From NCBI GenBank assembly GCA_030147335.1, contig JASKZZ010000090.1, positions 1 through 5,383 on the forward strand: DNA of 5,383 nt, written 5' to 3'. Shown one piece after another: positions 1-5,383 of the stretch. The stretch is from Herpetosiphonaceae bacterium (GTDB taxonomy: Bacteria; Chloroflexota; Chloroflexia; Chloroflexales; Kallotenuaceae). Below the pieces are notes generated by a model, which was given only the letters and a program-made list of their open reading frames with translations, did not search any database and had not been told where the DNA came from. Made by a program: the position numbers and the translations under genes. How positions within the stretch are numbered: the stretch's first letter is position 1; each line of letters starts with the position of its first letter.

Positions 1-134
1 GTCGTCTTGCCGGCGCCATTGGGTCCGATAAAGCCATAGATCGCGCCTTCGGGAATAACGAGATTGAGCTGATCGAGCGCTGTTAATGTCGAGTAACGCT
101 TGGTAAGGTCGCGTGTTTCAACGATTGCTGCCAT
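1..134 (-). CDS. ABC transporter ATP-binding protein, N-terminal fragment (cut by window edge)
   Basis: This is the first 44 codons of an ABC ATPase that continues beyond the left edge of the window. It would act at the cytoplasmic face of the membrane, hydrolysing ATP to drive a transporter. The fragment opens with MAAIVETRDLTKRY, a typical first strand of an ABC domain, followed by the A-loop aromatic Y14 and then a complete Walker A motif, GPNGAGKT, at residues 37-44. The signature motif, Walker B and H-loop lie outside the window. The 'IYGFIGPNGAGKT' style is common in the CcmA/ABC-2 exporter ATPases (drug, lipid or gliding-type exporters), so an exporter is more likely than an importer; the substrate cannot be inferred. 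The ATG lies one base after the stop codon of the upstream envelope-protein gene (TAA-C-ATG), and an AGGAG Shine-Dalgarno sequence sits inside the end of that gene, so the two are almost certainly co-transcribed and probably translationally coupled. Confidence 0.93.
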   Translation of the reverse strand, partial: MAAIVETRDLTKRYSTLTALDQLNLVIPEGAIYGFIGPNGAGKT

Positions 135-135
135 G

Positions 136-2124
136 TTAGCGCTCCTTTCGCACGGGCCACACATAGAGCGTTTCACCAGAAACGTCCGCCACCTGACCAT
201 CCAGCCGTACGTCGGTTTGGCTTTGGACACGCCAGCCCATGACGTACAATGATTCCATAATGTTGGGCAATGGATTACGTACAGCTTGAACAGCTCCGTC
301 GCCACCAGCATTTGCATCGGATGGAACAAGGGTTGGCAGCGGAACATCTGGTGGTATCGGCATTCCACCATTAAATCCGGTCGGCGTTAACGAGCTGCTT
401 AGCTGGCGCAGCACATCTGGCCGATCAATAATTCCGCTTCGTTGGTCAAGCCCATCCTGGATAAAACGATTCAGGACAAGATCAAATGTTTGATCCGCTC
501 CTGGCCCTACATCGCCAATGATCTGGGACTGTCCATCACCACGTGCAAGCACAACATCTTCGATTATTTGGTCGCTACGATTACGCAGCGTAATCTGTCT
601 ACCATTGCTCGATACCGAGGCCTCAAGCTGTGCGGCAGGCACGCGTTGCTCAACAGTAAGCGAACGAACGCCGCCAACGTCAATCAGCAGTTCGGGAATA
701 CGAGTATTGTCTTCAGCATATAAAACTGAAGGCGCGGCACCTTGACGATTCCATGCTTGCTGCAAATCTGAGACGAGCGCGTTGGAGCCAAAAGCAACGT
801 CATACGAACGCCGCGTAGGTGAGAACAGCGCAAGATACGAGATCGACTGCCCGTCAGGCTCGCCTTGATACGCACGCACTATTGATAATTCGCTAACAGT
901 TGCGGAGCCGCCACGACCAACTGTCCCATAAACATACGCGCCGCCGCTAAACAGCAACACCAGCACAGGAATGGTCAGATATGCCCATTCACGCCGGTCT
1001 AAGCGCCGAAGTATCACATAATTAAGTGGTCCCACGACAAGGATATACAGCAACAGAAAACCGAAAAAACCGAAAATTGACGGCAACCGCAGCGACGGCA
1101 ATGTTAAGGATTGTTGCAACGTGAAAAACCCCTGTTCGCGTAGCTGAATCGAAGGTGATGGCAGCAAATCAAGTCGCAGAACACGCGACCAGAATGCAGC
1201 AGGATCGCCAACGTCACGTAGTGCTTCGAGACCGAATGCAGCTACGTTGATTGAACCGACGCCGCGCTGCTGACGAACCAGCAAGGGTTGACTTGTTGCG
1301 CTTTGCAGCACGAGTTCTGTAGTATCACGTGGCACGAGTTGCACGATGGGGAGGGTAGCGGCTTCGTTGCGAGCTTGCCAGCCAACCGCTTCAAGCTCGC
1401 GGCCACTCACCACGTCGGTCGTTTCTTGAACGGTTACGGGCAAGATTGTATCAAGGCCACGCAGCACGCGCACATCGCCGCCAACCACCAGTTGACCACC
1501 AGTATTGACCCAGTTGACCAATGCCGTTCGCTGCGACTCGTTCCATGTAGTTGCATCAGAGCCATGAATAAATAAAGCATCGAAACTTTGCAGCAGCTCA
1601 GCACGCTCCGGCAAGTCTGCACTTGTTAGCTGCGTCAAGGTCGTGCCAAAACTATTGTCGTTGTTGGGCCGCAAATTCGTCAACTCCGGCAGCGCATTCC
1701 CTTCATCACTAACGACTCCGACAACCAGCTGCATGCTTGCTAACGCGTTCAGATTGAGGCGTTGACTATGAACAACCGTGTTGCCCGCACGTAGCGTTAG
1801 GTCGCCTTGCAGATTACCATCCTGGGTGCCGCTTAGAACGGGCAGCACAATCCGCTTGTTGGCATTGAGTGGCAAATCAATGGTTTGGCTGTAAACTCCC
1901 GCACCTGCCGTGCGGGAGCGAAACTCAAGAATGCCGTTAAGATCGGGGCCTTTATTTGAAATTGTGATTGTTAGGGGAAACCAAGCGCCTGCCTTAAATG
2001 AACCTTCAAATCCCGGCGTTACCTCCCACGAGATAGCATTATTTTGCGCTATGCTCGAACCGGGCCACACGGCAAAAACAAGACTCAGCAGCAGACACAA
2101 TGTGAGTCGGCGCAGGTGTATCAT
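136..2124 (-). CDS. Exported, membrane-anchored protein with degenerate GATase1-like domain; probable ABC transporter partner
   Basis: This 662-residue protein has no named family that I can recognise. Residues 1-26 look like a Sec signal peptide: positive LRR, a hydrophobic core, and a likely cleavage after SIA before Q27. Residues 30-125 are beta-rich and look like an Ig-type sandwich. Residues 131-320 resemble the glutamine-amidotransferase-like Rossmann fold, with strands VVGVV, ALFIHG and QLVVGG and the helix around WVNTGG. Two membrane segments follow at about 350-371 and 381-400, joined by a basic RRLDRR loop that should face the cytoplasm, so both large regions should be extracytoplasmic. 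Residues 405-662 are mostly beta-rich, with a proline-rich stretch at 588-601. The mature part contains no cysteine, so an active amidotransferase is excluded. The gene abuts an ABC ATPase gene, which suggests an auxiliary subunit of an exporter, loosely like GldG-type proteins; that role is inferred. The ATG at 2124 is preceded by GAAAGG with 6 nt spacing. Confidence 0.85.
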   Translation of the reverse strand: MIHLRRLTLCLLLSLVFAVWPGSSIAQNNAISWEVTPGFEGSFKAGAWFPLTITISNKGPDLNGILEFRSRTAGAGVYSQTIDLPLNANKRIVLPVLSGTQDGNLQGDLTLRAGNTVVHSQRLNLNALASMQLVVGVVSDEGNALPELTNLRPNNDNSFGTTLTQLTSADLPERAELLQSFDALFIHGSDATTWNESQRTALVNWVNTGGQLVVGGDVRVLRGLDTILPVTVQETTDVVSGRELEAVGWQARNEAATLPIVQLVPRDTTELVLQSATSQPLLVRQQRGVGSINVAAFGLEALRDVGDPAAFWSRVLRLDLLPSPSIQLREQGFFTLQQSLTLPSLRLPSIFGFFGFLLLYILVVGPLNYVILRRLDRREWAYLTIPVLVLLFSGGAYVYGTVGRGGSATVSELSIVRAYQGEPDGQSISYLALFSPTRRSYDVAFGSNALVSDLQQAWNRQGAAPSVLYAEDNTRIPELLIDVGGVRSLTVEQRVPAAQLEASVSSNGRQITLRNRSDQIIEDVVLARGDGQSQIIGDVGPGADQTFDLVLNRFIQDGLDQRSGIIDRPDVLRQLSSSLTPTGFNGGMPIPPDVPLPTLVPSDANAGGDGAVQAVRNPLPNIMESLYVMGWRVQSQTDVRLDGQVADVSGETLYVWPVRKER
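142..146 (-). promoter_or_regulatory. Ribosome binding site of the ABC ATPase gene
   Basis: AGGAG on the minus strand lies 7 nt before the ATG at 134-132. It is embedded in the last codons of the upstream gene, which fits translational coupling of the two proteins. Confidence 0.7.
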
Positions 2125-2130
2125 TGAATA

Positions 2131-2136
2131 CCTTTC
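2131..2136 (-). promoter_or_regulatory. Ribosome binding site of the envelope-protein gene
   Basis: GAAAGG on the minus strand lies 6 nt before the ATG at 2124-2122. It is a moderate Shine-Dalgarno match and supports that ATG, which is also directly followed by a good signal peptide. Confidence 0.5.
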
Positions 2137-2151
2137 ATTGCATACACAACC

Positions 2152-2171
2152 ACCTTGTCAGGCAACAAGGT
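2152..2171 (-). repeat. Perfect 7-bp inverted repeat (hairpin) in the leader of the envelope-protein gene
   Basis: ACCTTGT at 2152-2158 pairs perfectly with ACAAGGT at 2165-2171 across a 6-nt loop. It lies 27 nt before the ATG at 2124. It is followed on the minus strand by GGTTGTGT, not a T-run, so it does not look like an intrinsic terminator. It could be an operator-like palindrome or an mRNA leader hairpin; chance is also possible for a stem this short. Confidence 0.35.
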
Positions 2172-2276
2172 ACATGCAGGGGTTTGGAAAGCGTACCACA
2201 AACAAGGGCAGCGCGTTGAATCAAGCAGGAGCCACGCATAAGTGTATCTGTGGCATCACCTACAAGGAGAAACGTT

Positions 2277-3512
2277 CTATGGTGGAGGAATGTTCCCACG
2301 ATTATTCGCTTGAAGATACATATCGATGATGTTGAGCGTGTTGCCCCATTCTCGCTCACGAACCTGCCACTTAAAGCGTTCTTGGTACTCAAACACGATG
2401 CGCTGAACTTCATCAGGATCGGGTACATGATCAAAGGTAAAGTTGCCGGTCGCGCCCGCCGTTTCGATTAACACATCACCATATCCAAAAATACGTGCTA
2501 TCAGATTGGGACTATTGGCATTAACGTTTTGGATCATGGACAGCGTTGCTTCACGTCGATCCTCGTACAAACCAAACGGCAAGCGCTGAATGTCGATGAT
2601 CTTGGTTGGCTCAAGAATATAAATATCGTTGCGCCAGTTTTCATACTGCCAGAAATAAAACAGGAGCACAAAAAGCAACAACACAAATAACGTAATAACC
2701 GTCGTGGTGGGGCTGAGTAGATCGAAGCGGGGAATGGTAAACAGCAACAACAGCCACAGCGCTAACACTGCTGTTGGATAAAGCATCTGTTTGAGCAGCA
2801 CTATCCAATGCCGATGCCAGGTAATAACGCCATTTTCCAGGGTCGGCGCGACTGGCAAGAGTGCTTGCAACGGCCCATTAGCCGGCTGCATCTGATCTTC
2901 GATGGAAGTATGCAATGGTGGTACAGGCGGAGCAGCTGGGTTAAGCCGACGCTCCACGGTTGCCATGAGCCGTGTTTGTTCCTGTGTGCGCTTTTGCCGC
3001 TGGACCTCATTGAGCAGTTGTTTTTGCAGCTCGCCCGGACAATTGGCCCGCAAAAACACAATTGGCTCGCTAGGACCAGCTGCCTGTACTTCTACTCGAC
3101 CGTAGTTGAATACATATTGAAAGATATTGTCCGTACGGATATTGACGTTCTGGACCCGATCAATCGGAATCGTCTCATATTGAAAGGCAAGCCACAGCGT
3201 CCGGTCTTCGTGTACAACGCGCTTATTTGATACGATTAGGTGGTCGTTGCTCCAATCAAACCAGACGTACACGGCTATAGCTATGGTAATAATGATGGAG
3301 ATAATGAGAAAGATATTTAGCACATCGAATAATGGCGGCTGGCGGCCCAGGAAATCCGGCTCACGAAAAAGAGTTCGCGACACAAAAATCAGAAGAGTCG
3401 CACTTGCTACCACTAACGGGATTAGCTCACGGAAAAACAACGCCGTCCAGTGACGATGCGCAATATAAACAAAGCGTTCGTCGCCTTCGGGCTTGAGATT
3501 AATTCGGGCCAT
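2277..3512 (-). CDS. Tandem bPH_2 (DUF304/YdbS-like) PH-domain membrane protein
   Basis: This 411-residue integral membrane protein is built from two related halves. Each half has an HRHW motif (19-22 and 233-236), a pair of membrane segments (about 29-47 and 62-84; about 238-260 and 271-288), and then a bacterial PH-like domain of the bPH_2/DUF304 type. The PH domains align by eye: VQNVN at 120-124 with IQNVN at 327-331, and NYGRVEVQAAG at 136-146 with GYGDVLIETAG at 343-353. A charged and then proline-rich linker, about residues 165-225, joins the halves. YdbS/YdbT-type relatives are membrane proteins of poorly known function, so no reaction can be assigned. The basic motifs next to the membrane suggest the PH domains are cytoplasmic. 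The ATG overlaps the end of the upstream acyltransferase gene by 14 bp, with a weak AGCAGG a few bases upstream, so translation is probably coupled. The TAG stop is at 2279-2277. Confidence 0.9.
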   Translation of the reverse strand: MARINLKPEGDERFVYIAHRHWTALFFRELIPLVVASATLLIFVSRTLFREPDFLGRQPPLFDVLNIFLIISIIITIAIAVYVWFDWSNDHLIVSNKRVVHEDRTLWLAFQYETIPIDRVQNVNIRTDNIFQYVFNYGRVEVQAAGPSEPIVFLRANCPGELQKQLLNEVQRQKRTQEQTRLMATVERRLNPAAPPVPPLHTSIEDQMQPANGPLQALLPVAPTLENGVITWHRHWIVLLKQMLYPTAVLALWLLLLFTIPRFDLLSPTTTVITLFVLLLFVLLFYFWQYENWRNDIYILEPTKIIDIQRLPFGLYEDRREATLSMIQNVNANSPNLIARIFGYGDVLIETAGATGNFTFDHVPDPDEVQRIVFEYQERFKWQVREREWGNTLNIIDMYLQANNRGNIPPP

Positions 3513-4200
3513 TGCCTGCTCTTGCAGCGTTCGTATCTACGGGGATATTCTCCGCCGGCATGCTTTGTCCCGCTTTATACACCCCGCGATACGTTGGCGG
3601 CAGCAGCCCCGCTACTCGCGCCATGACACGCTGAGCAATCTCATCACGATTGCCGCGTGTCACAGGACCAAGCTCATCAAGTGTAAATGGTGGTCCAAAT
3701 GTCATCTCGACCTTGCCACGGCGATACCATGGAAATCGTTTGCTAAACAGCTTTTCGGTGCCGCTGATCGCTACCGGCACAATTGGCGCGCCCGTTCGCT
3801 GTGCAAGAAACACAACACCGGCTCGTGCTTCTTGGGCCTCGCCGCCTTTAGCGCGGGTACCCTCGGCAAAGATACCCACAACTTCACCCTGCTTTAAAAA
3901 CGTCTCTGCTAATCGCATTGCCTGCCGATCCGCGCGACCACGATGCACCTTGATTGGTTTACCGGGCGGCAAGATGACGCTAAGCGGCCAATGGTCGAAC
4001 GCCTCCGCCTTGGTAAAGAAATGGATATGACGCGGCACATAACCAAGCAGACACGGTGGATCGGCCAGGCTGATATGATTACTGACCAATAAACACGGGC
4101 CTGTTTTCGGCACATGATGCAGGCCCCGCACCTTCATGTAAGCAACTGTCGGCGCGACCGCTCGTAAAAAGTAGTACCAGCCTCGATAATACAAGTTCAT
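3499..4200 (-). CDS. PlsC-family 1-acyl-sn-glycerol-3-phosphate acyltransferase
   Basis: This 233-residue protein belongs to the lysophospholipid acyltransferase superfamily. Members transfer a fatty acyl group to the sn-2 position of lysophosphatidic acid, making phosphatidic acid for membrane phospholipids. The conserved blocks appear in order: the catalytic NHISLAD (HX4D, H42 and D47); FFTKAEAF at 61-68; GKPIKVHRG at 80-88, the glycerol-phosphate-binding block; FAEGTR at 111-116, normally FPEGTR; and GAPIVPVAI at 137-145. The length is normal for the family. The N-terminus (residues 8-22) is moderately hydrophobic and may associate with the membrane. The last residues, about 222-233, look like an unconserved tail, and its codons overlap the start of the PH-domain gene by 14 bp. 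A GAAGAG about 9 nt before the ATG at 4200 is the only ribosome-site candidate. Acyl acceptor specificity cannot be read from sequence alone, so another acyltransferase role is possible. Confidence 0.93.
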   Translation of the reverse strand: MNLYYRGWYYFLRAVAPTVAYMKVRGLHHVPKTGPCLLVSNHISLADPPCLLGYVPRHIHFFTKAEAFDHWPLSVILPPGKPIKVHRGRADRQAMRLAETFLKQGEVVGIFAEGTRAKGGEAQEARAGVVFLAQRTGAPIVPVAISGTEKLFSKRFPWYRRGKVEMTFGPPFTLDELGPVTRGNRDEIAQRVMARVAGLLPPTYRGVYKAGQSMPAENIPVDTNAARAGNGPN

Positions 4201-4212
4201 ATATTGGTAGCT

Positions 4213-4303
4213 CTTCGGCTTGAGGCTTCAGGTTGGAGGCTTGAGCTAGGAGCCATAAGCCGTAGCCATCAGCTTTCGGTTCTCGATTCTTGGTTCTTGG
4301 TTA
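4213..4303. repeat. Degenerate heptanucleotide tandem repeat array (about 13 units)
   Basis: The gap between the kinase and acyltransferase genes divides without remainder into 7-bp units. On the plus strand they read cttcggc, ttgaggc, ttcaggt, tggaggc, ttgagct, aggagcc, ataagcc, gtagcca, tcagctt, tcggttc, tcgattc, ttggttc, ttggtta. Exact matches keep the 7-bp phase: GAGGCTT recurs at a 14-bp offset (4222 and 4236) and GGCTTGAG at a 21-bp offset (4217 and 4238). Two unit subtypes grade into each other, TTGAGGC-like near the acyltransferase and TTGGTTC-like near the kinase. The last unit contains the kinase stop codon (TTA on plus, TAA on minus). It resembles the short tandemly repeated heptamers described in filamentous cyanobacteria, and I believe similar tracts occur in Chloroflexota. 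No function is evident; it has no T-tract hairpin and no open frame of note. Confidence 0.75.
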
Positions 4304-5230
4304 CATCTCAAGTTGAGCGTACAAGTATTCTAATGTTAGTTCCGGCGCAACCGTTTCCGGCGACTTGAGCGTGACTGTCGCTGCAATCTGACCAAGCTGC
4401 ACCGACTCGGCTAGTGGAATGTTATTGGTCAGTCCATAAATAACGGTTGCAGCCAGTGCCTCGCCGGCACCAGTTGGATCAACAATCTCAGTTGGATAAA
4501 GTGGAATATGGCCCACCTCATCGCCCGAGGCATACACCACACTACCATCGGTCAGCGTAATCAATGCCACGCCGACTCCCAGCTCCACCAGCTTTTGTGC
4601 CGCCTCAATCGCGCTCGGTACGTCACGCACCGGCAATCCCGACAGCGCCTCGGCCTCCAGTTCACTGGGCGTAACCATAAAAAACCGCCCAACATGCTGA
4701 CGGAATCGGTCGGCTAGGCCAAACGCGACTGGCTCAAGGGTTACCGGTACACTTGCCTCTTCGCAAATCCGCAAAATTGTATCAGCGGTGGTACGCGCAA
4801 CATTCGCGTCGATCACGACCATATCAGCGCTACGCAGCAAAGCCGCCTGTTGCATAATATGCTCCGGCAAAATGGTACGTCCCGCGACGCTATCATCCAA
4901 ACCGGCAAGCAGGTTACCGTCCGGGCTAAGAATTGCGATATAGCTTGACGAACGCTGTTCACAACTGGTGAGCATATAGGACATATCTACGCCGGCTGCT
5001 TCGGTTTGCTGCAAGATCGCTTTGCCAAAATCATCAGCACAAACCGCTGCAATCAGCGCGACGGACGTGCCTAGCCGCGCAAGATTTTCAGCAACGTTTC
5101 GTCCAACGCCGCCAACGCTGATCTGAATCGCCGCCGCATTAGAAGTACCGGGAATAAAGTCACGTCGCAGCCGTCCCTTAATATCAAGCGACGCGCCGCC
5201 AATGACGACAATAGATGGCTGGTTCCCCAA
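4301..5230 (-). CDS. PfkB/ribokinase-superfamily kinase, pseudouridine kinase-like
   Basis: This protein (309 residues from the TTG start) is a PfkB-family small-molecule kinase, expected to transfer phosphate from ATP to a sugar or nucleoside in the cytoplasm. It starts with a beta strand and SIVVIGGASLDIKG (6-19). The first family signature is GGVGRNVAENLARLG at 40-54, followed by a TPSELEAEAL block at 187-196 and LITLTDG at about 223-229. The anion-hole motif DPTGAGE is at 251-257. The SNxxxIxxxxGGVGRNxAENLARLG pattern and the DANVARTTADTIL stretch resemble pseudouridine kinases (PsuK/YeiC), so pseudouridine is the best substrate guess; ribokinase-like alternatives remain, and no psuG glycosidase gene is visible. 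The usual catalytic Asp of GAGD is Glu257 here (codon GAG at 4462-4460). The start is chosen because GGGAGGAG lies 7 nt before the TTG. A GTG at 5251 would add seven residues but has no good ribosome site. The upstream gene ends 39 nt before the TTG, so an operon is likely. Confidence 0.88.
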   Translation of the reverse strand: MGNQPSIVVIGGASLDIKGRLRRDFIPGTSNAAAIQISVGGVGRNVAENLARLGTSVALIAAVCADDFGKAILQQTEAAGVDMSYMLTSCEQRSSSYIAILSPDGNLLAGLDDSVAGRTILPEHIMQQAALLRSADMVVIDANVARTTADTILRICEEASVPVTLEPVAFGLADRFRQHVGRFFMVTPSELEAEALSGLPVRDVPSAIEAAQKLVELGVGVALITLTDGSVVYASGDEVGHIPLYPTEIVDPTGAGEALAATVIYGLTNNIPLAESVQLGQIAATVTLKSPETVAPELTLEYLYAQLEM

Positions 5231-5237
5231 AAGCGCA

Positions 5238-5245
5238 CTCCTCCC
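5238..5245 (-). promoter_or_regulatory. Strong ribosome binding site that decides the kinase start
   Basis: GGGAGGAG on the minus strand is a near-perfect Shine-Dalgarno sequence placed 7 nt before a TTG at 5230-5228. It lies inside the reading frame that opens at the GTG at 5251, which lacks a comparable site. This favours the TTG as the true initiation codon. Confidence 0.7.
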
Positions 5246-5269
5246 AGTCACATTTAACCGGCTGCGTAT

Positions 5270-5383
5270 CTACTGCTGCTGTGACGGTGGATTATTAACA
5301 ATCGGATTGGTCATAATTGTTGTTTGTCCCGTTGCCGCCGATCCACTCGGTCCTCCGTTCTGCGCCATGTCGCGGAAGAAACC
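5270..5383 (-). CDS. C-terminal end of an unidentified protein (cut by window edge)
   Basis: An open frame enters from the right edge and runs 37 codons to a TAG at 5272-5270. It reads GFFRDMAQNGGPSG and continues through a tail rich in Q, N, T, S and P, ending PPSQQQ. Nothing in it identifies a family; such tails are usually disordered and poorly conserved. Its stop lies 39 nt before the likely kinase start (18 nt before the alternative GTG), on the same strand, so it is probably the preceding gene of the same operon. The frame could in principle be a chance opening, but its position, strand and the close fit of its stop to the kinase ribosome site make a real gene end more likely. Confidence 0.6.
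   Translation of the reverse strand, partial: GFFRDMAQNGGPSGSAATGQTTIMTNPIVNNPPSQQQ

Larger units (their letters stand above)
2125..2276 (-). other. Intergenic region between the PH-domain gene and the envelope/ABC pair
   Basis: This 152-bp gap is the longest in the window. It contains one small perfect hairpin near the downstream gene and a weaker 5-bp inverted pair (GCCAC at 2231-2235 with GTGGC at 2250-2254). I see no T-tract terminator and no convincing -35/-10 pair. Its length compared with the overlapping or near-overlapping junctions on either side suggests a transcriptional boundary, with a promoter for the envelope/ABC pair somewhere here, but no specific site can be supported. Confidence 0.5.

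Noticed and set aside
442..723. Plus-strand open frame of 93 codons inside the envelope-protein gene
   Set aside because: It lies antisense to a convincing long gene, has no ribosome site or recognisable domain, and its composition fits a mirror of the minus-strand coding sequence.
2089..2124. Lipoprotein signal (Cys10) in the envelope protein
   Set aside because: The residues before Cys10 are LTL, not a lipobox, and the cysteine lies too early within the hydrophobic core. A standard signal peptide fits better.
2139..2168. Possible promoter for the envelope/ABC pair (minus strand TTGTTG, 18 bp, TATGCA)
   Set aside because: Both boxes match the consensus poorly, and a start site there would fall on the ribosome binding site, leaving almost no leader.
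1910..2329. Plus-strand frame of 139 codons spanning the intergenic gap at 2125-2276
   Set aside because: Most of it is antisense to the two flanking genes, it has no ribosome site, and the translation looks random. The gap does not hold a supported gene.
2808..3230. Plus-strand open frame of 140 codons inside the PH-domain gene
   Set aside because: It is antisense to a gene with clear family motifs and membrane segments, and the translation shows no domain, so it is a shadow.
3493..3897. Plus-strand frames across the acyltransferase gene (also 3650-4030)
   Set aside because: Both are antisense to the well-supported PlsC gene with all its motifs, and neither looks like a protein.
4213..4303. 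CRISPR array or intrinsic terminator reading of the repeat region
   Set aside because: Units are 7 bp, degenerate and contiguous with no spacers, and there is no strong GC hairpin followed by a T-run.
4307..4317. Perfect palindrome CTCAAGTTGAG next to the kinase stop
   Set aside because: It lies in the last kinase codons and is only 5 bp per arm, so it is most simply explained by coding sequence and chance.
5248..5253. ATG just upstream of the kinase
   Set aside because: On the minus strand it reads ATG TGA, so it is closed at once and cannot start the kinase.

Overview
This window comes from a bacterial chromosome with roughly balanced base composition, and every gene I can support lies on the minus strand. 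Transcription therefore runs from high to low coordinates. The gene types, the dense one-strand packing and a degenerate heptanucleotide repeat between genes suggest a filamentous Chloroflexota bacterium, perhaps Herpetosiphon-like. This assignment rests on general resemblance only; no marker gene in the window settles it.

In transcription order the layout is as follows. (1) 5383-5270: the last 37 codons of an unidentified gene with a Q/N/P/S/T-rich tail. (2) 5230-4301: a PfkB/ribokinase-superfamily kinase resembling pseudouridine kinases. It probably starts at a TTG with a very strong Shine-Dalgarno sequence, and the position expected to hold the catalytic Asp is Glu. (3) 4303-4213: about 13 degenerate 7-bp units filling the gap; the last one supplies the kinase stop codon. 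(4) 4200-3499: a PlsC-type acyltransferase. (5) 3512-2277: a membrane protein with two bPH_2 (DUF304/YdbS-like) halves, whose start overlaps the acyltransferase end by 14 bp. (6) 2276-2125: a 152-bp intergenic stretch with a small hairpin. (7) 2124-136: a large exported and membrane-anchored protein with a degenerate glutamine-amidotransferase-like domain. (8) 134-1: the start of an ABC transporter ATPase, one base after the previous stop and cut by the window edge.

There are two likely functional groups. The acyltransferase and the PH-domain membrane protein are translationally coupled and may share a role in membrane lipid or envelope biology; the kinase may be co-transcribed with them, but its metabolic link is not evident. 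The 662-residue envelope protein and the ABC ATPase form a second tight pair, reminiscent in layout of ABC-2 exporters with a GldG-like auxiliary subunit. I found no RNA genes, mobile elements, CRISPR arrays or convincing promoters or terminators. I do not see a clear new biological system. The most unusual points are the heptad array, the Asp-to-Glu change in the kinase, and the uncharacterised envelope protein paired with an ABC ATPase.
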